This document shows, piece after piece, positions 45,796 through 56,184 of a stretch of DNA of 64,000 bases. Position 1 is the first letter of the stretch; every line of letters begins with the position of its first letter. The DNA lies in the NCBI GenBank assembly GCA_964452645.1, contig CAYVMO010000014.1:14736-78735 (forward strand), given 5' to 3'. The position numbers were made by a program, and so were the translations under genes. This DNA is from CAYXTW01 sp964452645 (GTDB taxonomy: Bacteria > Zixibacteria > MSB-5A5 > GN15 > PGXB01). The notes under the pieces are model-generated. The model saw only the letters and a program-made list of their open reading frames with translations, was not told where the DNA came from and ran no database searches.

Positions 45796-46977
45796 CTAAC
45801 TCACAAACTCTATCGATCTTTTCAGGTTGGGATCCTTCACCGGTACCAGGGGGTGACTGCTGAAAAATCTCCAGAAAATAAATAGAAATATCCCGCCAAT
45901 ACCTATGACCGTAGCCCCGTCCATCCACGTCAAATGAATGCCGTGATAATGAAATGTCGGCATTACTATCCAGTGAATATCCATCCAGTGCATGACCAGA
46001 ATCCAGATTGTCATCACCGTCATTACAGATTTATTACGTTTGGTTGACTGCGGAAAAAGAATAAAAAACGGAATCACAAAATGCCCGAAAACGATTATAA
46101 GTGATACCGTTCTCCAGGAGCCTTCCCAGCGATGCAAAAACCAAACCGTTTCTTCCGGAATATTGCCGTACCAGATAAGTAAGTACTGCGAGAAGGCCAT
46201 ATATCCCCAGAATATAACAAAGGCAAACATCAGTTTGCCCAGATCATGATAGTGCTCCATCGTGATCGACTCTCTTAAAACGCCGTTGTTTTGAAGGCGA
46301 ATAATAATGAATGTCGTCAACGCCAGCATGGCCAGAAACGACCCGGAAAAAATATAGGCGCCGAAAATTGTCGAATACCAGCGGGCATCCAGAGACATCA
46401 GCCAGTCGAACGATGCCAGCGTCAGTGTTAACGCAAACAGTATCATCCCCGGCGCGCTGATTATCCTTGCCCTCCGGATCTGCTCCCGGGTCGCCGCTTC
46501 GTTTTGCTGCAGTGATAATTTGTTCAACAAAAAAGCCAAAACAATCCAGATACAAAAATAAAATAACGCTCTAATAATAAAAAACGGGATATTCAAAAAT
46601 GCTGCTTTGCCCATTAACAAATGATCCGATGCAACCACCTGCGGGTCACTCCAATCAAAAATATCTTTAATTCCGAATAATACGGGAATGAACAGAATAA
46701 GCATAAACGGTATGACCATCATCAGGCTCTCGCCGAAACGCCTTATAACGATGGACCATTTGGCATTGACCAGATGATGCAGCATCACAAAGAATAAACC
46801 GCCCAGGGCAATCGTCATCCAGAAGACAAAGGCGACCAGATATGAATGAAAAAACTGCCGAGCATCGGTAGTCCACCCGACGGCGGAAAGCACCAATCCG
46901 ATAATACCGACTATCAGCGCTGTACTTCCGAATCTGCCCTTATCGGTCAGGCGATATGTCCGGTTGTCGAATTTCAT
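45796..46977 (-). CDS. actF: Alternative Complex III subunit ActF (NrfD-like membrane protein)
   Basis: 393 residues with about ten membrane helices, paralogous to ActC. It belongs to the quinol-interacting membrane part of ACIII, which passes electrons from menaquinol to cytochrome c or an oxidase without a bc1 complex. The chosen ATG 46977 lies 1 base after the actE stop and starts MKFDNRTYRLTDKGRFG; the longer open frame upstream overlaps actE and is not part of the gene. The histidine-rich MHWMDIHWIVMPTFHYHG segment near residue 330 is typical of the family. Confidence 0.88.
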   Translation of the reverse strand: MKFDNRTYRLTDKGRFGSTALIVGIIGLVLSAVGWTTDARQFFHSYLVAFVFWMTIALGGLFFVMLHHLVNAKWSIVIRRFGESLMMVIPFMLILFIPVLFGIKDIFDWSDPQVVASDHLLMGKAAFLNIPFFIIRALFYFCIWIVLAFLLNKLSLQQNEAATREQIRRARIISAPGMILFALTLTLASFDWLMSLDARWYSTIFGAYIFSGSFLAMLALTTFIIIRLQNNGVLRESITMEHYHDLGKLMFAFVIFWGYMAFSQYLLIWYGNIPEETVWFLHRWEGSWRTVSLIIVFGHFVIPFFILFPQSTKRNKSVMTVMTIWILVMHWMDIHWIVMPTFHYHGIHLTWMDGATVIGIGGIFLFIFWRFFSSHPLVPVKDPNLKRSIEFVS

Positions 46978-46978
46978 C

Positions 46979-47614
46979 TTACTGTTTCGAATCCTCCCGA
47001 AATTCAACAGGGACATCGCCGGGCGATGCCTCATGGCTTCTCTGCAAAGCCCGCAAATATAAAATAATCGACCATCTATCGTCGGTTGGAATTTGATGCT
47101 TGTACGACGGCATATTGCGAATACCGTTGGTAATAATATCAAATACATACCCGTCCGCGAATTGCCTGACACTATCGCTGTGAAAATCGGGACGTTCTGT
47201 AAAATCATAATCCGGTTTACTCATGACACTCAGGCCGTCGCCGGCCCGGCCGTGGCAAGGAGCGCAATAAATATTGAATCGTTTTTGACCTCTCGTCACT
47301 CTCTTCATCGTCACTTCGACCGGCGCCTTTTTGACGAAATTGCCTTTCTTATCTTTCCCGAAGTAATATGCCGAATCCGCTCGAAGCCAGCCCCGTGCAA
47401 CCGTCCCTTCAACCAGCGGCCGCATGGCGGCGCCGTTTTCAAAAAAATTGCTTTCCGCCTGAGCTTTATATTTCGGTTGATGATCCATATCGGGATTGGG
47501 ATGAATCGGCGGCTTGCTTGAGATTTTTCCTCGCCCGCAACCCGAAATCAACATTACTGATAAGGAAAGTACAATCGAAAGTATAAAAAGTCTATAATAT
47601 TTATGCAATAACAT
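46979..47614 (-). CDS. actE: Alternative Complex III subunit ActE (monohaem cytochrome c lipoprotein)
   Basis: 211 residues. Lipoprotein signal with lipobox LISGCG; one haem motif CAPCHGRAGDG with distal Met further on (about 145-175). ATG 47614 overlaps the actD stop by one base (TAATG), with GAAGGAG upstream. As in other ACIII complexes it would pass electrons from the pentahaem ActA to the periplasmic acceptor, probably the cbb3 oxidase encoded divergently. Confidence 0.9.
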   Translation of the reverse strand: MLLHKYYRLFILSIVLSLSVMLISGCGRGKISSKPPIHPNPDMDHQPKYKAQAESNFFENGAAMRPLVEGTVARGWLRADSAYYFGKDKKGNFVKKAPVEVTMKRVTRGQKRFNIYCAPCHGRAGDGLSVMSKPDYDFTERPDFHSDSVRQFADGYVFDIITNGIRNMPSYKHQIPTDDRWSIILYLRALQRSHEASPGDVPVEFREDSKQ

Positions 47615-48165
47615 TACCGATAACTCTCCTTCAAAAGCTCGCAATTGGTTCCTCCGATTGCTTCGAGCAATTGCTTTGTTTCAGTCTCATCGAATTTTGG
47701 GTCTTCGGATAGAACACTTACGAAAAAGGCATCATCACTGACGCTTTCAAAACGCTCTGAATTAAATACCGGATGATGCCAGCGCGGTAAGCCATTGAAA
47801 ACCAGCATGCCAATCAGCGCCGTAAACGCCGACAGCAGCACGCCCAATGCGAATGTAATCGGGACGTACGCCTGAAATGAAAACAGCGGTTTACCCGAAA
47901 TAACCAGCGGATAATTGATCGTCGATGTCCACCATTGCAGCGCTAAAGCGCCCGATGTCCCGATTATTGCAGCCGCTCCGATAACCCAGCCCAATTTCGA
48001 GCGACCGAGCCCCATCGCCTTATCCATGCCGTGAACGGGAAACGGTGAATGGCAATCGTACTTACTATATCCGGAATCTCTCATTTTTTTCGCGGCTTTA
48101 ATCAGCTCTCCCGAACTTCCGAATTTAGCGATGATGCCGATCGTTTTTTCGGTACCGCTATTCAT
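47614..48165 (-). CDS. actD: Alternative Complex III subunit ActD (DUF3341)
   Basis: 183 residues. DUF3341: a cytoplasmic start with DSGYSKYDCHSPFPVHGMD, two membrane helices (about 58-80 and 93-118), and a C-terminal tail with LPRWHHPVF and DAFFVSV. ActD is a small helical subunit of ACIII. ATG 48165 has GGAGGT upstream and overlaps actC by 8 bases. Confidence 0.9.
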   Translation of the reverse strand: MNSGTEKTIGIIAKFGSSGELIKAAKKMRDSGYSKYDCHSPFPVHGMDKAMGLGRSKLGWVIGAAAIIGTSGALALQWWTSTINYPLVISGKPLFSFQAYVPITFALGVLLSAFTALIGMLVFNGLPRWHHPVFNSERFESVSDDAFFVSVLSEDPKFDETETKQLLEAIGGTNCELLKESYR

Positions 48166-49552
48166 AACCACCTCCGGCGCCATGGTGCGGATCGGCTTCA
48201 GGCAGAACGCCCTTGATTTCCGTCATCGAGACCATCGGAAGGAATCTGATGAACAAAAGAAACAAGGTGAAGAACAAACCGAATGAACCGGCGAAAATTA
48301 AAATATCCCACAGGGTCGGTGCGTAATAACCCCAGTTGGCCGGAAGATAATCGCGCGATAGCGATGTTACCACGATAACAAAGCGCTCGAACCACATGCC
48401 GACATTTATCAGAATCGAGGCGACAAACATAACCGGCACCGTCCGCCTCAGTTTCTTAAACCAGAAAAGCTGCGGAACCAGAACATTGCACGATATCATA
48501 ATCCAGTATGCCCAGGCATAGTTTCCAAAAGCTCTGTTGATGAATGTAAACTGCTCATAAATGTTGCCGCTGTACCAGGCGATGAAATATTCGGTGGCGT
48601 ACGAATAACCGACCATCATACCTGTCAGAAGCATTATCTTGTTCATTTTTTCCAGATGATTAATTGTAATAATGTTTTCGAGATTGAATACCTTTCGTGC
48701 GATAACCGATAAAGTCATCACCATCGCAAAACCGGAGTATATCGCCCCGGCCACGAAATAAGGCGGGAATATGGTCGTGTGCCATCCCGGAATAATCGAA
48801 ACGGCAAAGTCGGTACTTACGACACTGTGAACGGAAAGCACCAGCGGGGTTGATATCCCCGCCAGAATCAAATAGGCAATCTCATAATGCCGCCACTGCC
48901 GATTGCCGCCCCGCCAGCCCATTGCAAAAATACCGAAAAATATTTTTTTGATTTTGCTTATCGCCCTGTCGCGCAGTGTCGCCAGATCGGGGATGAGTCC
49001 GGTGTACCAGAACAGCAGCGAGGCGGTAAAATATGTCCCGACGGCGAATACATCCCATAATAGAGGCGACCGGAAATTGGGCCAAACCATCATTTGACTG
49101 GGGAGCGGAGCCAAAAAGTAAGCAACCCAGATACGCCCGACGTGAATTCCCGGAAAGATCAGGGCACAAAGCACCGCGAAAAGCGTCATGGCCTCGGCAA
49201 ATCGGTTGATCGAGGTTCGCCATCGCTGACGAAGCAAAAACAGGATGGCTGAAATCAATGTGCCGGCATGACCGATACCGACCCACCAGACAAAATTGAT
49301 GATCGCCCAGCCCCAGCCGACCGGATTATTCAATCCCCATATCCCGATACCCTCCCAAACCAGATAGCCGATAGAACCAAGAAGCACCAGTAAAAGCGAA
49401 AAGGCCGCGCCGAATGCCAGAAGCCATAATTTCGGCATCTTCTTCTCGACCACGCCGGCGATTTTTTCCGTTATGGAGTGAAATGTTTGTCCGCCGGTGA
49501 TAAGCGGAGCCTCCTCGGCCGGAAGCGCAATATTTTCTGCCGGTTTGTTCAT
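48158..49552 (-). CDS. actC: Alternative Complex III subunit ActC (NrfD-like membrane protein)
   Basis: 464 residues with about ten membrane helices. Family marks include NFVWWVGIGHAGTLISAIL and LPSQMMVWPNFRSPLLWD. ActC forms the quinol-binding membrane subunit that works with the iron-sulfur part of ActB. It starts 15 bases after actB and overlaps actD, so the subunits are translationally coupled. Confidence 0.93.
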   Translation of the reverse strand: MNKPAENIALPAEEAPLITGGQTFHSITEKIAGVVEKKMPKLWLLAFGAAFSLLLVLLGSIGYLVWEGIGIWGLNNPVGWGWAIINFVWWVGIGHAGTLISAILFLLRQRWRTSINRFAEAMTLFAVLCALIFPGIHVGRIWVAYFLAPLPSQMMVWPNFRSPLLWDVFAVGTYFTASLLFWYTGLIPDLATLRDRAISKIKKIFFGIFAMGWRGGNRQWRHYEIAYLILAGISTPLVLSVHSVVSTDFAVSIIPGWHTTIFPPYFVAGAIYSGFAMVMTLSVIARKVFNLENIITINHLEKMNKIMLLTGMMVGYSYATEYFIAWYSGNIYEQFTFINRAFGNYAWAYWIMISCNVLVPQLFWFKKLRRTVPVMFVASILINVGMWFERFVIVVTSLSRDYLPANWGYYAPTLWDILIFAGSFGLFFTLFLLFIRFLPMVSMTEIKGVLPEADPHHGAGGGYE

Positions 49553-49567
49553 ATATTATTGTCTGTT

Positions 49568-52516
49568 CTAATAAGCACCTTTCCTGTCCACATCAGGTTT
49601 CAATTTCTCATTAATATTCCTGACTCGCGCCAGATATGAATTACGCGGACGAATATTTAACTCGGCCAGCAGTTCATAATTTCTATCCGTCGATTTTTGC
49701 CTGGCCACAGTACTTTCAGGCTCGATTATATTGCCGAATTTAATGGCGCCGGTCGGGCAGGCCTGCTGGCAGGCGGTCAATAATTCGCCGTCGTGCACTT
49801 TTCGCCCTTCGCTTTTTGCCGTTCGTTTGACACGTTTAATCCGCTGCAGGCAAAAAGTGCATTTCTCCATGACACCACGCGAACGTACCGTGACATACGG
49901 ATTCTGCAACATCTTCATGACTTCGGGAAGTTCTTTGGTGTAATTAAAGAAATTAAACCGCCTCACCTTGTACGGGCAGTTATTGGAGCAGTAGCGGGTC
50001 CCGATACAACGGTTGTATGTCATAGTATTGAGACCCTCTTTATCATGCGATGTCGCCGCCACGGGACAGACTTCTTCGCACGGTGCATTCTCGCATTGCT
50101 GACAGGGCACCGGCATAATGACAATTTCAGGATTATTCTCGTCGCCCCTGAAATACCGATCATTCCGCATCCAGTGCATTTCCCTGCCTTTGCCGACTTG
50201 TTTCTTACCGACAATAGGGACGTTATTTTCGCTCTGGCACGCTATCGTACAAACGCCGCACCCGATACAGGCGTTCAGATCAATTACCATTCCCCACTGA
50301 TAACCTTTACTATAATCATAATCGTGGTAAATCGACTTCAGCGGCGGATGCTCCACCATCTCTTTGGCGAATTTCGGATCCTTTTTATATTCATCCAGCG
50401 TTGCTTCTCGGAATATCGCCCGCCCTTCCATCCGATTATGGTCTTGGGTATTGGCCATCTTGTATTTTTTATCGGTCTTTGTGAGAGTAACAGCCCCGGG
50501 GATGAGCATCTCGCCCGGACCGCCGAATAATTTATATGTATTAAATCCGACATTATCAGCGATACGTCCGACCTTTTTTCTGCCGTACCCGAGTGGTAAA
50601 TGAATCGAATTGTCGGCGATACCGGGTATCACCCAGACCGGGATTTCCATCTCGTTTTCAGAAACGACAAGCTTGATAATATCCCCGTTTTCAAGATTGT
50701 ACTTGCCTGCCGTTTTCACGCTGATTAATGCGGCATTATCCCAGACGAGTTTTGTAATCGGCTCGGGCAACTCCTGAAGCCAGCCGTTGTTGGCAAACCG
50801 TCCGTCATATAAAAGCGACGGCTGAAAAACAATTTCAAGTCTTGCCGAATCATCTTTATTATTAAGTCTATCTATCGGTTCTGAATATCTGCCAATATCC
50901 AATTTCGTCATTACCGGTTTTAAGGTGCTCCCGCTCAGGACACCATCATGCAACGCCTGCCTCCAGCTTTTTTCAAAATCGCCCTTAATAATCTTATGCC
51001 AGCTGTCCCGGACCAAATCATATTCCGCTTTTCTTTCACCCGAATTTACAATCTCCATAAATTCAGAATCACTGACACCGTTAAATAAGGGTGCAATCAA
51101 CGGCTGTATGACTGAAAGAGTCCCGTCAGCTGCCCGTGCATCGCCCCAGCTTTCCAAAAAATGAGCGCGCGGGATATGCCAGCCGCATAACTGCGAGGTC
51201 TCATCATAATACTCGCTTAAATGAATTGTATTCTTTGTGCTTGCCAATATTTTCTGAAAATCATAGCTAACAGGAGTATTATAAACCGGATTGCCGCCCA
51301 ATATAACAAGTGATTCCGTCTTGGATAATTTAGGCATCGATAATTTCTGCGGAAAAATCGATTCCTTATCTTCTACAAAACCGATAGTCTTATTCAAATT
51401 ATTTAATGCATAATTCACACTCAGAGCCAATTCGTGAACAATGGTCGGCTGATTGCGTCCGACAACTATAAGTGATTTACCCCGCGCTTTAATTAAATCA
51501 TCGGCCAAGGCCACCAGCCAATTTGAATCAAAATTTATTTCTAACTTAGGTTCCGGGACATCTATTCTAATTCCACGCGATTTTAATTCTTCTGCAAGTG
51601 CCCAAAGCAATCTACCGATTTCACTGCTTTTTAGTTTCATCCGATGATCGGCCATCGCGCCGGTAATGGAATAGCCGCTTTCGACAACATACAATCGATT
51701 CATCTTATCTTCGGGTGAAGTTATCTTGCGTCCCGAAGTAAAACCTTGTGCCGCCGTCAGACTCTCAGTCTCCGTCTGCATAAAGTCGGCATCAAGCGAG
51801 ACGATTATATCGGCCTTATCGCAATGGTACAGCGGGCGTAAAGATTTTCCGGTCAGGTTCTTAATCGCCGTCAATGAATTGATATCATTAATCGGCTCAT
51901 ATACAAGCCATGAGGCTTTGGGGAATTTCTTATGAAATTCCGCCTTTAATCTCTCAAGGGTTGGTGATGAAAACGACTCGGAGAAAACCGCCAATCCCGC
52001 ACCCTTATTTTGAGTGTACTTCTCCAATTGCTCTTTCCAGAATTTCTGGAAATCATCTATTTTTTTCTTGTCGCCTTTGTTGCGCACCGAACTCGACCGA
52101 TCAGGATCGTACAAATTCAAAATCGAGGCCTGCATAAACAGGTTGGTGGTACCCATCGACGACGGATGTTTCGGATTACCTTCGATCTTGGTCGGTCGCC
52201 CTTCATGACTCTCGACTATAAGACCATATGCCGAATTTCCCAGCGGCATGGTTGTGGCATAGTACTCCGGTACTCCGGGAATAACTTCCTCCGGTTGCAT
52301 GACATAGGGGACGATTTTTTCCACCGGCCGACGGCAGCCGGCCAATCCCGCCAAAGCAATTGAGGCGCCCATTATAGATAAGAAATTGCGGCGGCTGAAT
52401 CGATTCGGGTCGTCCGAATTTTCGGTGCGATACTCTTTCAGCAGTTGCTTTCGATATTCGGGGCTGTCATTCAACTGCCCCAGCGAACGCCAGTATTTGT
52501 TTTCCTTCTTCTCCAT
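49568..52516 (-). CDS. actB: Alternative Complex III subunit ActB (molybdopterin-like plus iron-sulfur protein)
   Basis: 982 residues. A twin-arginine signal (SRRNFLSIMGASIALAGLAG, about 40-60) is followed by a molybdopterin-oxidoreductase-like domain (which in ACIII carries no cofactor) to about 700 and then a four-cluster ferredoxin domain with CIGCGVCTIAC, CQQCENAPCEEVC, CIGTRYCSNNC and CTFC/CQQAC. ATG 52516 lies 6 bases after the actA stop. A TTG at 52534 within actA is an alternative. This subunit relays electrons between the quinol site and the cytochromes. Confidence 0.93.
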   Translation of the reverse strand: MEKKENKYWRSLGQLNDSPEYRKQLLKEYRTENSDDPNRFSRRNFLSIMGASIALAGLAGCRRPVEKIVPYVMQPEEVIPGVPEYYATTMPLGNSAYGLIVESHEGRPTKIEGNPKHPSSMGTTNLFMQASILNLYDPDRSSSVRNKGDKKKIDDFQKFWKEQLEKYTQNKGAGLAVFSESFSSPTLERLKAEFHKKFPKASWLVYEPINDINSLTAIKNLTGKSLRPLYHCDKADIIVSLDADFMQTETESLTAAQGFTSGRKITSPEDKMNRLYVVESGYSITGAMADHRMKLKSSEIGRLLWALAEELKSRGIRIDVPEPKLEINFDSNWLVALADDLIKARGKSLIVVGRNQPTIVHELALSVNYALNNLNKTIGFVEDKESIFPQKLSMPKLSKTESLVILGGNPVYNTPVSYDFQKILASTKNTIHLSEYYDETSQLCGWHIPRAHFLESWGDARAADGTLSVIQPLIAPLFNGVSDSEFMEIVNSGERKAEYDLVRDSWHKIIKGDFEKSWRQALHDGVLSGSTLKPVMTKLDIGRYSEPIDRLNNKDDSARLEIVFQPSLLYDGRFANNGWLQELPEPITKLVWDNAALISVKTAGKYNLENGDIIKLVVSENEMEIPVWVIPGIADNSIHLPLGYGRKKVGRIADNVGFNTYKLFGGPGEMLIPGAVTLTKTDKKYKMANTQDHNRMEGRAIFREATLDEYKKDPKFAKEMVEHPPLKSIYHDYDYSKGYQWGMVIDLNACIGCGVCTIACQSENNVPIVGKKQVGKGREMHWMRNDRYFRGDENNPEIVIMPVPCQQCENAPCEEVCPVAATSHDKEGLNTMTYNRCIGTRYCSNNCPYKVRRFNFFNYTKELPEVMKMLQNPYVTVRSRGVMEKCTFCLQRIKRVKRTAKSEGRKVHDGELLTACQQACPTGAIKFGNIIEPESTVARQKSTDRNYELLAELNIRPRNSYLARVRNINEKLKPDVDRKGAY

Positions 52517-52521
52517 ACTAA

Positions 52522-53169
52522 TTACCGATGGCAACCCGAGCAGGTCGTCGGTGGATTTATTCCTTTTTCGTTTATGACCTTAAGTGCAAATTCGGCCTGA
52601 TTGCCCGGTTTCTTCCAGCCCATATTGGTAATTTCATCAATCGGCCGTAAATAATCGACCGGATTTCGATGACAATCCAAACACCACGACATCGACAATG
52701 GCTTGACCTGTGTGACTCTTTCCATCCCGGCCACATTTCCATGACAGGTGAAACATCCCACACCGGCTTCAAGATGTGCACTGTGATCGAAATACGCATA
52801 ATCGGGCAGTTTGTGAACTCTGACCCATTCAATAGGTTTATCGCCTATCCAGCTCTCACGAACCATCTTCAGCTTCTCACTATCCGCCAAAACGATTTTA
52901 TGACAATTCATGCAGGTTTGTGTCGGTGGAATATTGGCGTGTGGAGAAACTTCAATATAATTATGACAGTAGCGGCAGTCAATTCCCAATTGACCGGCAT
53001 GAACCTTATGACTGTATTCAACCGGCTGCACCGGCTGATAACCGACGTCAGTATACCAGGGTGAAAAAAAATACCAGACAAATCCGGTCACTCCGCAAAA
53101 AAACACGACTACCGCCAGTACAATCAGAATGGGAAATTTATTTATCCACTTTGGAAAAATTTGTGCCAA
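52522..53169 (-). CDS. actA: Alternative Complex III subunit ActA (pentahaem cytochrome c)
   Basis: 215 residues. One N-terminal membrane anchor (about 11-34) and five CxxCH motifs (CRYCH, CMNCH, CFTCH, CLDCH, CSGCH) with distal histidines such as YSHKVHAG and FDHSAH, exactly the ActA pattern. It is the first gene of the minus-strand ACIII operon. Confidence 0.93.
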   Translation of the reverse strand: MAQIFPKWINKFPILIVLAVVVFFCGVTGFVWYFFSPWYTDVGYQPVQPVEYSHKVHAGQLGIDCRYCHNYIEVSPHANIPPTQTCMNCHKIVLADSEKLKMVRESWIGDKPIEWVRVHKLPDYAYFDHSAHLEAGVGCFTCHGNVAGMERVTQVKPLSMSWCLDCHRNPVDYLRPIDEITNMGWKKPGNQAEFALKVINEKGINPPTTCSGCHR

Positions 53170-53576
53170 CTACAGAGCCCTTAATTATTTTGCCATGCCA
53201 GTTGCATGAAATCGTTTTTCCAATATCGAAACGTATAGCTGAAATATATTAAAAAGTCAACAAATATTCTTTTTTAAAATTCAAAATCAGGTTCTTATGC
53301 GTAATTATAAACTATTCTGATTATGACATGGAGAACCCAAAAATGACTTCCGTGGAGTAACTTCAAAGAAACAAAATCTCCTCTATATTTGATTTTTGAT
53401 ACGCGACAATAAAAATCGGGTCTGCGCAAAATAATAAATAACCTGTCAAATTTCATACATGACTCTTTTATATCGCGTATATTGTTAATAAATAATGGTC
53501 TCGACGGTTATTTGGTTGTATTATTAATTGATTAATTTTATCTTAAGTGAAAATAGATAGACTCCGGATTGGGGAC
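53170..53576. other. Divergent regulatory region between the ACIII and cbb3 operons
   Basis: About 400 A+T-rich bases that must hold promoters for actA (minus) and ccoI (plus). I looked for an FNR/CRP-like dyad (TTGAT-N4-ATCAA) and found only half sites (for example TTGATTTTTGATAC near 53390), not a full site. No gene is supported here. Confidence 0.5.
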
Positions 53577-56006
53577 ATGTCAGGTATTGAAAAAAAAGCC
53601 GAAGTGGGTAATCAACCTGCAAAAACCGGAATATTATGCATCCATTGCGGCGATCCCTGTGGCGATGGCAGTTTGCAGGATGGAAATAAATATTTTTGCT
53701 GCGCCGGATGCCGGGCCGTTTATAATCTATTAAACGAAAGCAACTTGGGCGGTTATTATTCCATCGACGAAAAGCCCGGTCTGAAACCGGAACGCCCGGG
53801 CGGCATGAACCGCTTTGATTATCTCGACCGGCAAAGCATCATAGATAAACTACTCGATTATAATGACGGTAAAAAAGCGAAAATTTCATTTTCGCTGCCT
53901 CAAATTCACTGCTCATCGTGTATATGGCTTCTGGAAAATCTATATAAACTGAATGAATCTATTCTCATCTCCCGGGTTGATTTTCAAAAGCGCCGGGCCT
54001 CGATTACATTTGATATTCAAAAATTGTCATTAAAAAACCTCGTCATCTTGTTGGCTTCAATCGGTTACGAGCCGGAAATTAATTTTTCGCAGACCGAGAA
54101 AAAAACAAAAGACATTTCCATTCGCAAGTTATATGCCCGGCTGGCTGTTGCCGGTTTTGCTTTCGGCAACGTCATGCTCTTGAGTTTTCCGGAATATCTT
54201 GGCTTTAAAGCCGCCCCCATCTCCCATGGCTCGATTTTTAATATTATTAAAATCCTTTTATCTGTTCCGGTTTTTCTCTACAGCGCGGCCGAATTTTTTA
54301 GGCCGGCCTGGAGCGGCCTGAGACAAAAGCAAATCAATATGGATGTGCCGGTTTCTATAGGAATCATTATTTTATTTTTCAGATCACTCTATGATGTAAT
54401 TGCCTTGAATCATGCCGGATATTTCGATTCGCTCTGCGCCCTTGTCTTCCTGCTTTTGATCGGGCGACTATATCAGAAGAAAACTTATTTTTCATTATCG
54501 TTTAATCGTGATTACCGCTCCTATCTGCCGATATCGGTCTTTGTTAAAAACGAAAATAATCTGGAAAACATTCCCTTAAACGAGCTGCAAATCGGAAACC
54601 GGATGATAATTCGCAATCAGGAAATTATCCCGGCTGATTCGATTCTGATCAGCGACCGAGGTAAAATCGATTACAGCTTCGTTACCGGCGAATCGATCCC
54701 TATTACTGTCAAATCGGGCGATAGAATTTACGCCGGTGGGCAACACGTCGGGCCGTCATTGGAGCTTGAAGTCGTCAAGGAACCGTCGCAGAGTTATCTG
54801 ATGCAGCTATGGGAGCAAATCCCTGACAGGATGAATGAAAAAACCGGCGTGACTACCATCGCCAATCGACTCAGCACGTATTTTACTCCGGTAATATTGA
54901 CAATAGCAATGCTGACCGGACTATACTGGTTGATTGCCGATTCAGCCCATGCCATGAATGCGGTAACAGCCGTTCTGATTGTCGCCTGCCCCTGCGCACT
55001 GGCACTCGCCTCGCCGTTTACGCTGGGGACCGCGCAAAGAATCATGGGGCGAAGCAAATTCTTCCTGAAAGATAACCACGTTGTTGAAAAAATATCGCAA
55101 TTGACGTCAATCGTATTTGATAAAACCGGAACTATTACGCAATCGGGCGCATCACAGCCGATTTTTGTCGGCGCCGAATTGACTCCGGATCAGAAGAGCA
55201 TGATTTATTCGGTTGTTCTCCAGTCGACGCATCCATTGTCTATACTAATCGCAGAATTGCTGCAGGATTCGGAAATCGGAAATATCATGAATTTCGAAGA
55301 ACGGGAAGGCCTGGGTTTGGAAGCGGACATCGACGGATATCATATCAAAATCGGCTCGCACTTCTGGGTTAATGCCGAAAATGAAGATAAAATTACTCAA
55401 ACGGCTGTTTTTGTCTCGATCGATAACGAAATTATAGGCTATTTTCGTATCGCCAACCTGTTCAGAAGAGGATTGACCGAAATAATACCGCTTCTAAAAT
55501 CGAATTACTCGATCGCCCTATTATCGGGTGATAATGACTCCGAGCGGGATAGGCTCTCCGGAATTTTCGGTCCCGAATCAAAATTACATTTTAATCAATC
55601 CCCGCATAACAAACTCGATTTTATGAAAAAGGAAATCGATTCCGGTGAAAAAGTCGCCATGATCGGCGATGGTCTTAACGATGCCGGAGCTTTAAGCGCG
55701 GCCACGGTCGGAATAACGGTTGCCGAAAACGATTCGAATTTTTCTCCGGCCTGCGATGGCATCCTGATGGCCTCGGCCTTTAAAAGTCTGCCGAAATTTT
55801 TCAGATTGGCTACGGATAGCATGAATATCATAAAAATCAGCTTTGCCATATCATTCTTATATAATCTTACAGGATTATTTTTTGCCGTGCAGGGGCTTTT
55901 GTCGCCGGTAATTGCGGCGATATTGATGCCGGCCAGTTCCGTAACGGTCGTTCTGTTTACTACCCTGGCGACCTCTGTTGCCGCAAAAACCAGAGGTGTT
56001 TTTTAA
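53577..56006 (+). CDS. ccoI: Copper P1B-type ATPase of the cbb3 cluster (CcoI/FixI)
   Basis: 809 residues. An N-terminal cysteine-rich metal domain (CIHCGDPC, FCCAGCRAVY), an HMA domain with CSSC, then eight membrane helices, phosphatase TGES, the ion-site CPC (VACPCALALA), the phosphorylation site DKTGT, an HP motif (STHPLS) and GDGLNDAGAL. This is the CcoI layout that supplies copper for the cbb3 active site. ATG 53577 is preferred to GTG 53547, neither having a strong ribosome site. It heads the operon. Confidence 0.92.
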   Translation: MSGIEKKAEVGNQPAKTGILCIHCGDPCGDGSLQDGNKYFCCAGCRAVYNLLNESNLGGYYSIDEKPGLKPERPGGMNRFDYLDRQSIIDKLLDYNDGKKAKISFSLPQIHCSSCIWLLENLYKLNESILISRVDFQKRRASITFDIQKLSLKNLVILLASIGYEPEINFSQTEKKTKDISIRKLYARLAVAGFAFGNVMLLSFPEYLGFKAAPISHGSIFNIIKILLSVPVFLYSAAEFFRPAWSGLRQKQINMDVPVSIGIIILFFRSLYDVIALNHAGYFDSLCALVFLLLIGRLYQKKTYFSLSFNRDYRSYLPISVFVKNENNLENIPLNELQIGNRMIIRNQEIIPADSILISDRGKIDYSFVTGESIPITVKSGDRIYAGGQHVGPSLELEVVKEPSQSYLMQLWEQIPDRMNEKTGVTTIANRLSTYFTPVILTIAMLTGLYWLIADSAHAMNAVTAVLIVACPCALALASPFTLGTAQRIMGRSKFFLKDNHVVEKISQLTSIVFDKTGTITQSGASQPIFVGAELTPDQKSMIYSVVLQSTHPLSILIAELLQDSEIGNIMNFEEREGLGLEADIDGYHIKIGSHFWVNAENEDKITQTAVFVSIDNEIIGYFRIANLFRRGLTEIIPLLKSNYSIALLSGDNDSERDRLSGIFGPESKLHFNQSPHNKLDFMKKEIDSGEKVAMIGDGLNDAGALSAATVGITVAENDSNFSPACDGILMASAFKSLPKFFRLATDSMNIIKISFAISFLYNLTGLFFAVQGLLSPVIAAILMPASSVTVVLFTTLATSVAAKTRGVF

Positions 56007-56007
56007 A

Positions 56008-56184
56008 ATGGAAGTCATGGTCATATTGATATTTTTTTCATTGCTTGTTGCAATTGGATTTTTGATTGCATTTATTATATCACTAAGACGAGGGCAATAT
56101 GATGACCTCTATACCCCCTCGGTTCGGATGTTATTCGAGGACAAGGGGAAAGAAAAAGATATCGACAAAACGGAAGAGACCTGA
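56008..56184 (+). CDS. ccoS: cbb3 oxidase maturation protein CcoS
   Basis: 58 residues: one membrane helix (about 3-25) and a short acidic tail containing QYDDLYTPS, like CcoS proteins, which are needed to insert cofactors into the oxidase. ATG 56008 lies 1 base after ccoI, and its stop overlaps the ccoNO start (TGATG). Confidence 0.88.
   Translation: MEVMVILIFFSLLVAIGFLIAFIISLRRGQYDDLYTPSVRMLFEDKGKEKDIDKTEET

Noticed and set aside
49793..50530. 245-codon plus-strand frame
   Set aside because: Antisense of the iron-sulfur part of actB; no ribosome site or family resemblance.
53380..53410. FNR-like site upstream of the respiratory operons
   Set aside because: Only half sites; no TTGAT-N4-ATCAA dyad.
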